36,405 nt of DNA, taken from UBA3064 sp023258775. Its GTDB lineage: Bacteria; Pseudomonadota; Gammaproteobacteria; Burkholderiales; Burkholderiaceae_E. A model generated the notes under the pieces. The model was not told the origin of the DNA and ran no database searches. It saw only the letters and a program-made list of their open reading frames with translations. Location: assembly GCA_044355655.1 (NCBI GenBank), contig JBIKXS010000034.1:1-36405 (forward strand), in the 5' to 3' direction. The translations under genes and the position numbers were made by a program. Below are positions 6,807 to 15,229 of the stretch, one piece after another (the stretch's first letter is position 1; each line of letters begins with the position of its first letter).

Positions 6807-7346
6807 ATGTCACGTTTTCAACAAATGTATCGAGATCAGGTCGTTCCGAACCTGATGAAGCAGTTTAGCTACGACTCGGTGATGCAGGTTCCGCGGATTA
6901 CAAAGATCACGCTGAACATGGGTGTGTCTGAGGCTGTTGCAGACAAAAAAGTGCTTGATCATGCGGTCGGTGATCTGACCAAAATCGCAGGGCAAAAGCC
7001 TGTAGTTACCAAGGCAAAAAAGGCGATTGCAGGCTTTAAGATCCGTCAAGGCTATCCCATTGGCACCATGGTCACCTTACGTGGTGAGCGCATGTTCGAG
7101 TTTCTTGATCGGTTGGTCACCGTCGCTCTGCCACGTGTTCGAGATTTCCGTGGGGTTTCAGCCAAGGCCTTTGATGGTCGAGGTAACTACAACATCGGCG
7201 TTAAAGAGCAAATCATTTTTCCTGAGATTGAGTACGACAAGATTGATGCGATTCGAGGGCTGAATATCTCGATCACGACGACTGCTAAATCCGACGACGA
7301 GGCGAGGGCGCTGCTAGCCGCCTTTCGTTTTCCTTTCCGCAACTGA
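6807..7346 (+). CDS. rplE: 50S ribosomal protein L5
   Basis: L5 binds 5S rRNA and contacts P-site tRNA and S13. The 179-residue product has VPRITKITLNMGVSEAVADK, TLRGERMFEFLDRLVTVALP and the C-terminal GLNISITTTAKSDDEARALL, all diagnostic. Length is exact for the family. In E. coli the start of this gene is the S8 repressor target on spc mRNA; I did not model that structure here. rpsN follows after 9 bp. Confidence 0.97.
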   Translation: MSRFQQMYRDQVVPNLMKQFSYDSVMQVPRITKITLNMGVSEAVADKKVLDHAVGDLTKIAGQKPVVTKAKKAIAGFKIRQGYPIGTMVTLRGERMFEFLDRLVTVALPRVRDFRGVSAKAFDGRGNYNIGVKEQIIFPEIEYDKIDAIRGLNISITTTAKSDDEARALLAAFRFPFRN

Positions 7347-7355
7347 GGTGATGCT

Positions 7356-7661
7356 GTGGCAAAACTTTCTGTGATTAATCGAAACTTGAAGCGTGAAGCA
7401 CTGGTGAAGAAGTTCTCGGCCAAACGGGCGGCACTTAAGGCAGTGATCGACGACAGCAGTCGCTCGGATGAGGATCGCTACGAGGCAAGACTTGCGCTTC
7501 AACTGTTGCCGCGCAATTCAAACCCAACCCGTTTACGCAGCCGCTGCGAAATTACTGGCCGTCCTCGCGGTGTGTATAGCAAGTTTGGATTGGGCAGAAA
7601 CAAGCTTCGCGAAGTGGTCATGCGCGGTGAGGTTCCTGGCATGGTCAAGGCAAGCTGGTAG
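7356..7661 (+). CDS. rpsN: 30S ribosomal protein S14, zinc-independent long form
   Basis: S14 is a 30S head protein. The start codon is GTG at 7356 (translated MAKLSVINRNLKREALVKKF), preceded by GAGGTG at 7345-7350. The 101-residue length and the absence of the paired CxxC motifs identify the long, zinc-independent form common in proteobacteria. The C-terminus GRPRGVYSKFGLGRNKLREV is standard. A 90-bp gap without clear signals follows before rpsH. Confidence 0.96.
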   Translation: MAKLSVINRNLKREALVKKFSAKRAALKAVIDDSSRSDEDRYEARLALQLLPRNSNPTRLRSRCEITGRPRGVYSKFGLGRNKLREVVMRGEVPGMVKASW

Positions 7662-7751
7662 TGCATGCGAGAGCATTGTTGCAACTTGTACGTTGTTGAT
7701 ACACCCGATGACAAATCGGATTTGTTAAGAGTATAGGAAAAGGAATATTCC

Positions 7752-8147
7752 ATGAGCATGAGCGATCCTATCGCGGACATGTTCACACGCATCCGCAACG
7801 CCCAGCGCGTTGAAAAAGGTGCGGTGAGCATGCCCTCGTCCAAGCTCAAGGTGGCAATTGCCCAGGTTTTAAAGGAGGAGGGTTATATCGAGGGGTTTCA
7901 AGTCGCCCACGATGGACCCAAATCACAGCTCCACGTGAGCTTGAAGTATTACGCCGGTCGGCCGGTCATTGAGCGACTCGAGCGCGTGTCCAAGCCCGGT
8001 CTGAGGGTATACCGTAGCAAGGAGGCTATACCGAAGGTCATGGATGGACTCGGTGTTGCAATTGTCTCGACGCCCCGCGGCGTGATGACCGATCGCCGGG
8101 CTCGAGCCACTGGTGTTGGCGGCGAAGTACTCGCTTTCGTGGCCTAA
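7752..8147 (+). CDS. rpsH: 30S ribosomal protein S8
   Basis: S8 organises the central domain of 16S rRNA and in E. coli represses the spc operon. The 131-residue product begins MSMSDPIADMFTRIRNAQRV and ends with STPRGVMTDRRARATGVGGE plus a short hydrophobic tail, both typical. AAAAGGAATATTCC precedes the ATG. A second in-frame ATG at 7758 is possible. rplF starts 12 bp downstream. Confidence 0.97.
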   Translation: MSMSDPIADMFTRIRNAQRVEKGAVSMPSSKLKVAIAQVLKEEGYIEGFQVAHDGPKSQLHVSLKYYAGRPVIERLERVSKPGLRVYRSKEAIPKVMDGLGVAIVSTPRGVMTDRRARATGVGGEVLAFVA

Positions 8148-8159
8148 GGAGAACGTCTT

Positions 8160-8693
8160 ATGTCACGCGTTGCACGTATGCCCATTGCGATCCCCAGCGG
8201 TGTTGAGGTTCAGCTTGATGCGGCCTCAATCTCGGTGAAGGGTGCCTTAGGGACGCTCAGTTTGAATATCAATCCGCTTGTTCAGCTTGTTCGCGAGGGT
8301 GACCAGCTCTTGTCCAAGGCTGTCAATGAGTCAAGAGAATCTGGTGCGATGTCGGGTACTTTTCGGATGTTGGTCGCCAACATGATTCATGGTGTGAGCA
8401 AAGGCTGGGAAAAAAAGCTCAATCTCGTGGGTGTGGGTTACAGGGCACAGGCACAAGGTACGAGTCTGAATTTATCGCTCGGCTTTTCGCACCCTGTTGT
8501 TTATCAACTGCCTGCAGGTATCAAAGCCGAAACGCCAACACAAACTGAGATTCTGATCAAGGGTGCCGATCGCCAAAGAGTTGGCCAGGTTGCAGCTGAG
8601 GTCAGAGCTTATCGTCCGCCTGAACCCTACAAGGGCAAGGGCGTTCGCTACGCCAATGAGGTCGTAGTGATCAAGGAAACCAAGAAGAAGTAA
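8160..8693 (+). CDS. rplF: 50S ribosomal protein L6
   Basis: L6 lies near the factor-binding site of the 50S subunit. The 177-residue protein has MSRVARMPIAIPSGVEVQLD at the start. GWEKKLNLVGVGYRAQAQGT marks the second domain, and the C-terminus RPPEPYKGKGVRYANEVVVI is diagnostic. Length is normal and the ATG follows AAGGAGAACG. Confidence 0.97.
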   Translation: MSRVARMPIAIPSGVEVQLDAASISVKGALGTLSLNINPLVQLVREGDQLLSKAVNESRESGAMSGTFRMLVANMIHGVSKGWEKKLNLVGVGYRAQAQGTSLNLSLGFSHPVVYQLPAGIKAETPTQTEILIKGADRQRVGQVAAEVRAYRPPEPYKGKGVRYANEVVVIKETKKK

Positions 8694-8705
8694 TCGGAGC
8701 GGATC

Positions 8706-9077
8706 ATGAACATGACCAAGAAAGCATCGAGGCTACGTCGTTCGCGTCAGACTCGCTTGAAGATTCGCCAGTTGTTAGCGAATCGCCTTACGGTATTTCG
8801 CTCCAATTTGCATATTTACGCAAGCATTACCGACGCCCACGGTGCCAAAGTCATCGCTTCGGCGTCTACGGTCGAGCCGGCAATTCGTGCCCAACTCGCC
8901 GGTGCGAGTGGTAAGGGCGGCAATGTATCTGCGGCAACTTTGGTGGGCAAGTCAATTGCCGAGAAGGCGCTGGCAGCAGGGATCGCCTCGGTTGCGTTTG
9001 ACCGAAGCGGTTTTCAGTACCACGGTCGGGTGAAGGCTTTGGCCGAAGCGGCGCGTGAAGCGGGTCTGCGGTTTTAG
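8706..9077 (+). CDS. rplR: 50S ribosomal protein L18
   Basis: L18 binds 5S rRNA together with L5. The 123-residue product begins MNMTKKASRLRRSRQTRLKI and ends with FDRSGFQYHGRVKALAEAAR and GLRF, typical of the family. ATG 8706 follows CGGAGCGG; ATG 8712 is an alternative that would remove two residues. A 53-bp gap separates it from rpsE. Confidence 0.96.
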   Translation: MNMTKKASRLRRSRQTRLKIRQLLANRLTVFRSNLHIYASITDAHGAKVIASASTVEPAIRAQLAGASGKGGNVSAATLVGKSIAEKALAAGIASVAFDRSGFQYHGRVKALAEAAREAGLRF

Positions 9078-9130
9078 GCGCCATATGCCTGTAATTGTAT
9101 TTCATTTTTAGAACATACGGATTGTAATCA

Positions 9131-9652
9131 ATGGCCAAGATTGTTCCTAAAGTTGGTGGCGGCGAAGACCGCGAAGATGGTCTTCGCGAAAAGATGATTG
9201 GGGTGAACCGTGTGACCAAGGTGGTCAAGGGCGGACGAATCCTTGGATTTGCCGCGCTCACCGTCGTTGGTGACGGCGACGGACGTATCGGTATGGGCAA
9301 AGGTAAGGCTCGTGAAGTACCGGTTGCCGTTCAAAAGGCCATGGACGAGGCGCGCCGTCGGATGATTCGTGTGTCGCTGCGTAACGGCAGCTTGCATCAC
9401 GTGGTCAAGGGAAAACATGGCGCCTCGACAGTGTTCCTGGCGCCAGCGGCTGAGGGTACAGGCATCATTGCTGGCGGCCCAATGCGCGCAGTGTTCGAAG
9501 TCGTTGGAATCACGAATGTGGTTGCCAAGGCGCTTGGCTCAACCAATCCCTACAACCTTGTTCGCGCCACCCTAAATGCGCTGCAAAACGTTAATACCCC
9601 TGCAGAAGTTGCTGCAAAGCGCGGCAAAACGGTGGAAGAAATCCTCGGCTGA
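9131..9652 (+). CDS. rpsE: 30S ribosomal protein S5
   Basis: S5 lies near the decoding region and mRNA entry channel; mutations in its N-terminal loop affect spectinomycin response and fidelity. The 173-residue product contains LREKMIGVNRVTKVVKGGRI and TVVGDGDGRIGMGKGKAREV, the double-stranded RNA-binding fold and loop. Length is normal. The upstream gap lacks a strong Shine-Dalgarno, so coupling to rplR is likely. Confidence 0.97.
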   Translation: MAKIVPKVGGGEDREDGLREKMIGVNRVTKVVKGGRILGFAALTVVGDGDGRIGMGKGKAREVPVAVQKAMDEARRRMIRVSLRNGSLHHVVKGKHGASTVFLAPAAEGTGIIAGGPMRAVFEVVGITNVVAKALGSTNPYNLVRATLNALQNVNTPAEVAAKRGKTVEEILG

Positions 9653-9689
9653 GTCCATTTGGGGCTTGGTCTTGGTATCGGAGTGAGAG

Positions 9690-9869
9690 ATGAGTAAAAA
9701 GACACTGAAAGTCATGTTGGTTCGTTCGCCTAATGGCACCCGTGATTCGCACAGGGCTACGGTGCTTGGGCTCGGGTTGAAACGGATTAACCAGACTCGT
9801 GAGCTTGAAGATACCCCGGCTGTACGCGGCATGATCAATAAAGTGGCCTACTTAGTGAAGGTGGTGTGA
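9690..9869 (+). CDS. rpmD: 50S ribosomal protein L30
   Basis: This short gene encodes 59 residues from ATG 9690 to TGA 9867-9869. The protein starts MSKKTLKVMLVRSPNGTRDS and contains LGLGLKRINQTRELEDTPAV, followed by GMINKVAYLVKVV, which is L30. A GGAGTGAGAG stretch precedes the ATG. It sits in its canonical place between rpsE and rplO, with rplO starting 1 nt after its stop. Confidence 0.95.
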   Translation: MSKKTLKVMLVRSPNGTRDSHRATVLGLGLKRINQTRELEDTPAVRGMINKVAYLVKVV

Positions 9870-9870
9870 G

Positions 9871-10305
9871 ATGCAACTGAATTCGATCAAACCGGCTGAG
9901 GGTTCGAAGCGGGCGCGTAAGAGGGTGGGTCGTGGTATTGGATCCGGTCTTGGAAAGACAGCTGGCAGGGGCCACAAAGGCCAAAAGTCGCGATCGGGCG
10001 GTTTCCATAAGGTTGGCTTTGAAGGCGGGCAAATGCCTATGCATCGACGCCTGCCCAAGCGAGGTTTTGTATCCCATATTTCGCCCCTTGTCGTTGAGAT
10101 TCGTTTGTCTGATCTGCAGTCGATTGCTATCGATGAGATTGATCTTCTTGCCTTAAAGCAGGTTGGGTTGGCACATCAGCTCGCTAAGCGCGCCAAGGTC
10201 ATTGCAACTGGTTCCATCAACCGTAAGCTTGTGCTCAAGGGCATCAAGGCTTCAGCAGCCGCGCGTCAAGCGATTGAAGCTGCTGGTGGTTCACTGGTTG
10301 AATGA
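9871..10305 (+). CDS. rplO: 50S ribosomal protein L15
   Basis: L15 is a late-assembly 50S protein with an extended Gly/Arg/Lys-rich N-terminal arm. The 144-residue product starts MQLNSIKPAEGSKRARKRVG and includes GIGSGLGKTAGRGHKGQKSR, diagnostic for the family. Its ATG follows the rpmD stop by 1 nt, with GTGGTGTGAG as the local ribosome-binding context. secY follows after 31 bp. Confidence 0.96.
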   Translation: MQLNSIKPAEGSKRARKRVGRGIGSGLGKTAGRGHKGQKSRSGGFHKVGFEGGQMPMHRRLPKRGFVSHISPLVVEIRLSDLQSIAIDEIDLLALKQVGLAHQLAKRAKVIATGSINRKLVLKGIKASAAARQAIEAAGGSLVE

Positions 10306-10336
10306 GCTAAGGGCTCGAGATTTCAAGTAAACAGGC

Positions 10337-11665
10337 GTGAGCACACTCGCTGGCATAGCCGCTTCTGGAAAATTTGGCGATCTTCGTGGTCGCCTGATGT
10401 TTCTACTTTTGGCGATTGTTGTTTATCGCCTCGGCGCGCATATACCGGTGCCGGGGATTGATCCTGATCAATTAGCCTCTCTTTTTAAGAGCCAGAGTGG
10501 TGGAATTTTGAACATGTTTAACATGTTCTCAGGGGGCGCCTTGTCGCGCTTTACGGTGTTTGCCCTAGGCATCATGCCCTATATCTCTGCATCGATCATC
10601 ATGCAATTGCTTACGGCGGTTATTCCGCAGCTTGAAGCCTTGCGTAAAGAAGGTGAGGCTGGCCGCAGAACAATAACCAAATACACGCGTTGGTTTACGC
10701 TTGCTTTGGCAACTTTCCAGGGTTTCGGTATTGCGGTCGCTCTTGAAGCTCAACCGGGACTTGTCATTGATCCCGGCATGATGTTCAAGTTCACCGCGGT
10801 TGTTACGCTTGTGACGGGCACGATGTTTTTGATGTGGCTTGGTGAGCAAATCACAGAACGTGGCCTTGGCAACGGTATTTCGATGATTATTTTCGCAGGC
10901 ATTGTCGCAGGGCTACCGAATGCGATTGGCGGGCTTGCGGAGTTAGTTAGAACGGGCTCGATCGGCGCTTTTGCAGCTTTAGTCATTGTCGTGCTGGTAG
11001 CGGCGGTAACTGGCTTTGTGGTGTTTGTAGAACGCGGCCAACGTCGTATCACGGTGAATTATGCAAAGCGTCAGGTGGGGAATCGGATCTACGGTGGTCA
11101 AACATCATTTTTGCCGCTTAAACTTAATATGTCTGGCGTCATTCCTCCGATTTTTGCGTCCTCGATTATTTTGTTTCCTGCAACCATTGGTCAGTGGTTT
11201 GCCTCGGGTGATTCAGAAAATCCAGTGGTTCGATTTATTAAGGACGCTGCCTCAACACTTTCGCCTGGTCAACCGGTGTACATCACGGCGTATGCGCTTG
11301 CAATTATCTTTTTTTGTTTCTTTTATACAGCGCTTGTTTTCAATAGTCGCGAAACAGCAGATAACCTCAAGCGTAGCGGCGCATTTATTCCAGGGATCAG
11401 GCCAGGCGATCAGACCGCGCGGTATATCGATAAGGTCTTAATGCGTCTTACCTTGGTCGGTGCCTTCTACATTACTGTTGTTTGTCTCGTACCTGAGTTT
11501 TTGGTTTTGCAGTGGAATGTTCCCTTTTATTTTGGCGGTACTTCGTTGCTGATTATTGTTGTCGTCACCATGGATTTCATGACCCAGGTTCAGTCCTACA
11601 TGATGTCTCACCAGTATGAGAGTTTGTTGCGCAAGGCAAACGCCGGAAAGCCCAGGAAAGCATGA
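10337..11665 (+). CDS. secY: protein translocase subunit SecY
   Basis: SecY forms the membrane channel of the Sec translocon with SecE and SecG. The 442-residue product has many hydrophobic segments, consistent with ten membrane helices. It carries signatures such as YRLGAHIPVPGIDPDQL near the N-terminus, ALGIMPYISASIIMQLLTAV and the cytosolic loop with GNRIYGGQTSFLPLKLN. The start is GTG at 10337 with only a weak ACAGG Shine-Dalgarno, so translation may depend on rplO. Its stop overlaps the infA start by 4 nt. Confidence 0.96.
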   Translation: MSTLAGIAASGKFGDLRGRLMFLLLAIVVYRLGAHIPVPGIDPDQLASLFKSQSGGILNMFNMFSGGALSRFTVFALGIMPYISASIIMQLLTAVIPQLEALRKEGEAGRRTITKYTRWFTLALATFQGFGIAVALEAQPGLVIDPGMMFKFTAVVTLVTGTMFLMWLGEQITERGLGNGISMIIFAGIVAGLPNAIGGLAELVRTGSIGAFAALVIVVLVAAVTGFVVFVERGQRRITVNYAKRQVGNRIYGGQTSFLPLKLNMSGVIPPIFASSIILFPATIGQWFASGDSENPVVRFIKDAASTLSPGQPVYITAYALAIIFFCFFYTALVFNSRETADNLKRSGAFIPGIRPGDQTARYIDKVLMRLTLVGAFYITVVCLVPEFLVLQWNVPFYFGGTSLLIIVVVTMDFMTQVQSYMMSHQYESLLRKANAGKPRKA

Positions 11666-11880
11666 GCAAGGAAGACGTCATTCAAATGCAGGGCGAGATT
11701 TTGGAGAATCTGCCTAATGCCACATTCAGGGTCAAACTGGAAAATGGACATATGGTTTTAGGTCATATATCCGGAAAAATGCGTATGAACTACATCAAGA
11801 TCTTGCCAGGTGACAAGGTTACGGTGGAGCTAACGCCTTATGATTTATCGAAGGCGCGTATTGTTTTTAGAGCGAAGTGA
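11662..11880 (+). CDS. infA: translation initiation factor IF-1
   Basis: IF-1 is a 72-residue S1/OB-fold protein that occupies the 30S A site during initiation. The sequence MSKEDVIQMQGEILENLPNA, followed by GHISGKMRMNYIKILPGDKV, is unmistakable. It starts within the secY stop (ATGA). Location between secY and rpmJ is characteristic of betaproteobacteria. An 86-bp gap without a clear promoter follows. Confidence 0.97.
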   Translation: MSKEDVIQMQGEILENLPNATFRVKLENGHMVLGHISGKMRMNYIKILPGDKVTVELTPYDLSKARIVFRAK

Positions 11881-11966
11881 ATTTGTATCGTCGTATTGAT
11901 TTGATCAGCCAGGCGCATTAGTCGCTTTGTCTGGTGAAAAGAATGTATCAACAAGGAATATGAATC

Positions 11967-12080
11967 ATGAAAGTTTTGGCGTCGGTGAAAAAGATTTGTC
12001 GCAATTGCAAGATCATCAAGCGAAATGGTGTTGTTCGGGTTATCTGCACCGATCCCCGTCATAAGCAGCGCCAAGGCTAA
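11967..12080 (+). CDS. rpmJ: 50S ribosomal protein L36, zinc-binding form
   Basis: This 37-residue protein is read from ATG 11967 to TAA 12078-12080. It begins MKVLASVKKICRNCKIIKRN and ends CTDPRHKQRQG. The four zinc ligands C11, C14, C27 and H32 are present, so this is the zinc-dependent form. AAGGAA at 11953-11958 is the Shine-Dalgarno. rpsM follows 15 bp downstream. Confidence 0.95.
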   Translation: MKVLASVKKICRNCKIIKRNGVVRVICTDPRHKQRQG

Positions 12081-12095
12081 GCGAGGTTAAAGATC

Positions 12096-12461
12096 ATGGC
12101 ACGTATCGCAGGCATAAATATCCCCGATCGGCAGCACGCAGAGATCGGTTTAACAGCCATTTACGGTATCGGTCGTCCGCGCGCCCGAAAAATCCTTGAA
12201 GCCGCAGGTGTGGATTACACCAAAAAGGTCAAGGATTTAAACGACGCTGAGCTTGAGCGAATCCGTGACCAGATTGGGCAGTACATCGTTGAAGGCGACC
12301 TTCGCCGCGAAGTTTCGATGTCGATCAAGCGCCTTATGGACTTGGGTTGCTATCGTGGTGTGCGACATCGCCGTGGGTTGCCGGTACGTGGGCAACGCAC
12401 ACGTACTAATGCGCGTACCCGAAAAGGACCGCGCAAAGCCGGCGTTGCCCTCAAGAAGTAA
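12096..12461 (+). CDS. rpsM: 30S ribosomal protein S13
   Basis: S13 lies at the top of the 30S head and contacts the P-site tRNA and the 50S subunit. The 121-residue sequence starts MARIAGINIPDRQHAEIGLT and ends with GQRTRTNARTRKGPRKAGVA, both diagnostic. It is the first gene of the alpha group. In E. coli the S4-binding pseudoknot precedes this gene; here only 15 bp separate it from rpmJ, which leaves no room for that element outside coding sequence. Confidence 0.97.
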   Translation: MARIAGINIPDRQHAEIGLTAIYGIGRPRARKILEAAGVDYTKKVKDLNDAELERIRDQIGQYIVEGDLRREVSMSIKRLMDLGCYRGVRHRRGLPVRGQRTRTNARTRKGPRKAGVALKK

Positions 12462-12518
12462 GCGGGTATCGCAGCGTTAATTGAATGCTTTTAATTAGAG
12501 AATTCCTGGAGAACCTTG

Positions 12519-12935
12519 ATGGCAACTAAGGGTCAGTCCGCTGCTCAACAGGCAGCAGCGTCGCGGGCACGTAAAAAGGCGCGCAAAAATGTGACCGATG
12601 CGATTGCGCATGTTCATGCTTCATTCAACAACACGATTATTACGATTACGGATCGTCAGGGTAATGCGCTTGCTTGGGCTACCTCTGGAGGCGCCGGCTT
12701 TAAAGGGTCTCGTAAGTCGACGCCTTTTGCGGCACAGGTGGCAGCCGAGTCTGCTGGTCGCGCTGCGATGGAGTGTGGCGTTAAAAATATTGATGTGCAG
12801 ATCAAGGGCCCCGGCCCAGGTCGCGAGTCTTCTGTGCGGGCGCTAAACGCGTTGGGTATCAAGGTATTGTCGATTCAAGACGTTACCCCAATGCCCCACA
12901 ATGGTTGTCGTCCACCGAAAAAGCGCAGGATTTAG
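12519..12935 (+). CDS. rpsK: 30S ribosomal protein S11
   Basis: S11 lies on the 30S platform near the mRNA exit. I use ATG 12519 (MATKGQSAAQQAAASRARKK), preceded by CTGGAGAA, rather than the in-frame TTG one codon earlier. The 138-residue product ends with VTPMPHNGCRPPKKRRI and contains KGPGPGRESSVRALNALGIK, standard for the family. A 172-bp gap before rpsD follows. Confidence 0.96.
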   Translation: MATKGQSAAQQAAASRARKKARKNVTDAIAHVHASFNNTIITITDRQGNALAWATSGGAGFKGSRKSTPFAAQVAAESAGRAAMECGVKNIDVQIKGPGPGRESSVRALNALGIKVLSIQDVTPMPHNGCRPPKKRRI

Positions 12936-13011
12936 TCGGCTTGTTGTTGGACCGTTTTTTTTGTTGCTTCTTTTAAACCGTTATTGATGTTGTAAAGACC
13001 ACTGTTCGCCG

Positions 13012-13083
13012 CCCTGTCATCTCTAAAGTCAGGGACTAAGAAGTGCGAACTCACACAAGTACGTTAAACCGCACCTGTGTTAG
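13012..13083 (+). promoter_or_regulatory. structured leader upstream of rpsD
   Basis: The 172-bp rpsK-rpsD gap holds complementary segments on the sense strand. CCCTG 13012-13016 can pair with CAGGG 13030-13034. GTGCG 13043-13047 can pair with CGCAC 13070-13074, and ACACA 13053-13057, inside that loop, can pair with TGTGT 13076-13080. The last two pairings cross each other, so they form either a pseudoknot or two alternative folds. They end about 11 nt before the rpsD Shine-Dalgarno AAGGAA. S4 autoregulation is known in E. coli, so an S4-responsive element is a reasonable inference, but it is unproven. Confidence 0.35.
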
Positions 13084-13107
13084 ACGCTCGATGAAAGGAA
13101 TATTCGC

Positions 13108-13731
13108 GTGGCACGTTATACCGGACCTAAAGCAAAACTCTCCAGACGCGAGGGTACAGATCTCTATTTAAAAAGCACTCGCCGCTCGCTCGATGGCAAG
13201 TGCAAACTCGACTCCAAACCGGGTCAGCATGGTCGCACCTCGGGTGCCCGCACCTCGGACTTCGGTTTGCAGTTACGGGAAAAGCAAAAGGTTAAGCGCA
13301 TGTATGGCGTCTTGGAGCGCCAGTTTCGTCGCTACTTTGCGGCTGCAGAAAGTCGACGCGGCAATACCGGCGAGAACCTGCTTCAGCTTCTTGAATCACG
13401 TCTTGACAATGTTGTTTACCGTATGGGTTTTGGCTCGACGCGTGCAGAAGCCCGGCAGTTGGTGTCGCATCGAGCTGTGACGGTTAATGGCGAGGTCTTG
13501 AACATTCCTTCGGCGATGATTCGTCCTAATGATGTCATTTCGCTGCGCGAGAAGGCCAAAAAGCAAGCTCGGATTCAGGACGCCTTGAATCTCGCAGAGC
13601 AACATGGCTTTCCACAGTGGGTGTCGGTGGATAAGACCAAGATGGAGGGTGTTTTTAAGGGTATGCCCGAACGCAGTGACCTTCCTTCAGATATCAATGA
13701 GAACCTGATCGTCGAGTTGTATTCGCGTTAA
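13108..13731 (+). CDS. rpsD: 30S ribosomal protein S4
   Basis: S4 starts 30S assembly by binding the 5' domain of 16S rRNA and is the repressor of the alpha operon in E. coli. The start codon is GTG at 13108, preceded by AAAGGAA. The 207-residue product opens MARYTGPKAKLSRREGTDLY, contains KPGQHGRTSGARTSDFGLQL, and has an S4 RNA-binding domain around residues 96-158 (LESRLDNVVYRMGFGSTRAE). Length is normal. rpoA follows after 76 bp. Confidence 0.97.
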   Translation: MARYTGPKAKLSRREGTDLYLKSTRRSLDGKCKLDSKPGQHGRTSGARTSDFGLQLREKQKVKRMYGVLERQFRRYFAAAESRRGNTGENLLQLLESRLDNVVYRMGFGSTRAEARQLVSHRAVTVNGEVLNIPSAMIRPNDVISLREKAKKQARIQDALNLAEQHGFPQWVSVDKTKMEGVFKGMPERSDLPSDINENLIVELYSR

Positions 13732-13807
13732 TCCCCCAATGCATTGTTGCGGCCATCAAAGGTGTTGGTCGCTGCTTGCCTTCTCTATTTGAACGAAAGG
13801 AACGACT

Positions 13808-14782
13808 ATGCAGACAGCCATGCTTAAGCCGCGCATTGTCGAGGTTGAACAACTCGGCGCTAACCACGCCCGTGTCGTGATGGAACCCTTTGAACGAGGC
13901 TACGGCCATACCCTGGGCAACTCATTACGCAGGGTTTTGCTTTCCTCGATGGTTGGCTACGCGCCTACCGAAGTACAGATCGCAGGGGTTGTACACGAAT
14001 ACTCGACGCTCGATGGCGTACGTGAAGATGTGGTTGATTTGTTGTTAAATCTCAAAGGCGTTGTTTTTAAATTGCACAACCGGGATGAGGTCTTTGTGAC
14101 GCTCCGGAAGGATCAACCTGGTCCAGTCACCGCCGCAGAGATCGACTTGCCTCATGATGTTGAAGTGGTCAACCCCGAGCATGTGATTGCTTACCTCACG
14201 CAAGGTGGCAAGATTGATATGCAGATCAAAATCGAGCGTGGCCGTGGCTATGTACCCGGAAGTCTGGGGCGCAGTGAATCCCATGGTATTGGCCGTGTTG
14301 TGCTTGATGCTTCATTTTCGCCTGTGCGCCGGGTGAGCTATGCGGTTGAAAGCGCCCGTGTTGAACAGCGTACCGACTTGGATCGTTTACTGATTGATAT
14401 TGAGACCAACGGTGTGATTCAGCCTGAAGAAGCGGTCCGTCAATCGGCTCGAATACTTGTTGAGCAATTATCTGTCTTCGCCGCGCTTGAAGGTGGTCAT
14501 GATGCGCTTGATGCATTCTCAGGCCGCACGCCGCAGCTTGACCCGATCTTATTGCGCCCCGTTGATGACCTCGAGTTGACCGTGCGTTCAGCGAATTGCT
14601 TAAAGGCTGAGAACATTTACTACATCGGTGATTTGATCCAGCGAAGCGAAAATGAGCTGCTCAAAACACCGAACCTGGGTCGTAAATCACTTAATGAAAT
14701 CAAGGAAGTGCTTGCCTCCCGCGGCCTGACCTTGGGTATGAAGCTTGAAAACTGGCCTCCGGCCACACTTGAGCGTCTTTGA
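13808..14782 (+). CDS. rpoA: DNA-directed RNA polymerase alpha subunit
   Basis: Alpha assembles the RNA polymerase core and its C-terminal domain contacts UP elements and activators. The 324-residue product has the N-terminal dimerisation domain (VVMEPFERGYGHTLGNSLRR and GVREDVVDLLLNLKGVVFKL). The C-terminal domain reads LTVRSANCLKAENIYYIGDL with the helix-hairpin-helix segment TPNLGRKSLNEIKEVLASRG. Start ATG 13808 follows GAAAGGAACG; ATG 13820 is a less likely alternative. Confidence 0.97.
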   Translation: MQTAMLKPRIVEVEQLGANHARVVMEPFERGYGHTLGNSLRRVLLSSMVGYAPTEVQIAGVVHEYSTLDGVREDVVDLLLNLKGVVFKLHNRDEVFVTLRKDQPGPVTAAEIDLPHDVEVVNPEHVIAYLTQGGKIDMQIKIERGRGYVPGSLGRSESHGIGRVVLDASFSPVRRVSYAVESARVEQRTDLDRLLIDIETNGVIQPEEAVRQSARILVEQLSVFAALEGGHDALDAFSGRTPQLDPILLRPVDDLELTVRSANCLKAENIYYIGDLIQRSENELLKTPNLGRKSLNEIKEVLASRGLTLGMKLENWPPATLERL

Positions 14783-14842
14783 GCTGGGCCTAATCCAGTA
14801 CTCAATCGATTAGCTTGAAGTTCAGAGAAGAAGGAATTCAGC

Positions 14843-15226
14843 ATGCGTCACCGTAGTGGACTTCGTAAACTAAACCGCACCAGTAGCCATCGTACGGCGT
14901 TGTTTCGTAATTTGTGCAATGCCTTGCTCAAGCACGAAGCGATCAAGACTACGCTTCCCAAGGCAAAGGAATTACGTCGGGTGGTTGAGCCATTGATCAA
15001 TTTAGGTAAGACTCCTAATTTGTCCAATCGGCGTCTTGCGTTTGACCGCCTGCGCGACCGCGACATGGTTGTTAAAATTTTCGATGAGCTTGGGCCTCGT
15101 TATGCAAAGCGTAACGGTGGCTACGTGAGAATATTGAAATTTGGTTTTCGACAGGGCGATAATGCACCGATGGCTTTTGTTGAGTTGATGGATCGGCCTG
15201 AAGCTGATCAAGGAAGCGCGCTTTAA
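14843..15226 (+). CDS. rplQ: 50S ribosomal protein L17
   Basis: L17 lies near the exit tunnel and ends the alpha group. The 127-residue protein starts MRHRSGLRKLNRTSSHRTAL and contains LPKAKELRRVVEPLINLGKT and GGYVRILKFGFRQGDNAPMA, typical of the family. AGAAGAAGGAATTC precedes the ATG. The stop at 15224-15226 is followed after 3 nt by the GTG start of an unrelated membrane protein gene, and no terminator is visible between them. Confidence 0.97.
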   Translation: MRHRSGLRKLNRTSSHRTALFRNLCNALLKHEAIKTTLPKAKELRRVVEPLINLGKTPNLSNRRLAFDRLRDRDMVVKIFDELGPRYAKRNGGYVRILKFGFRQGDNAPMAFVELMDRPEADQGSAL

Positions 15227-15229
15227 GCA

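Noticed and set aside
12955..12962. Run of eight T after rpsK considered as an intrinsic terminator
   Set aside because: No stable hairpin of more than about 3-4 bp precedes the T-run, and downstream rpsD-rpoA-rplQ belong to the same gene group.
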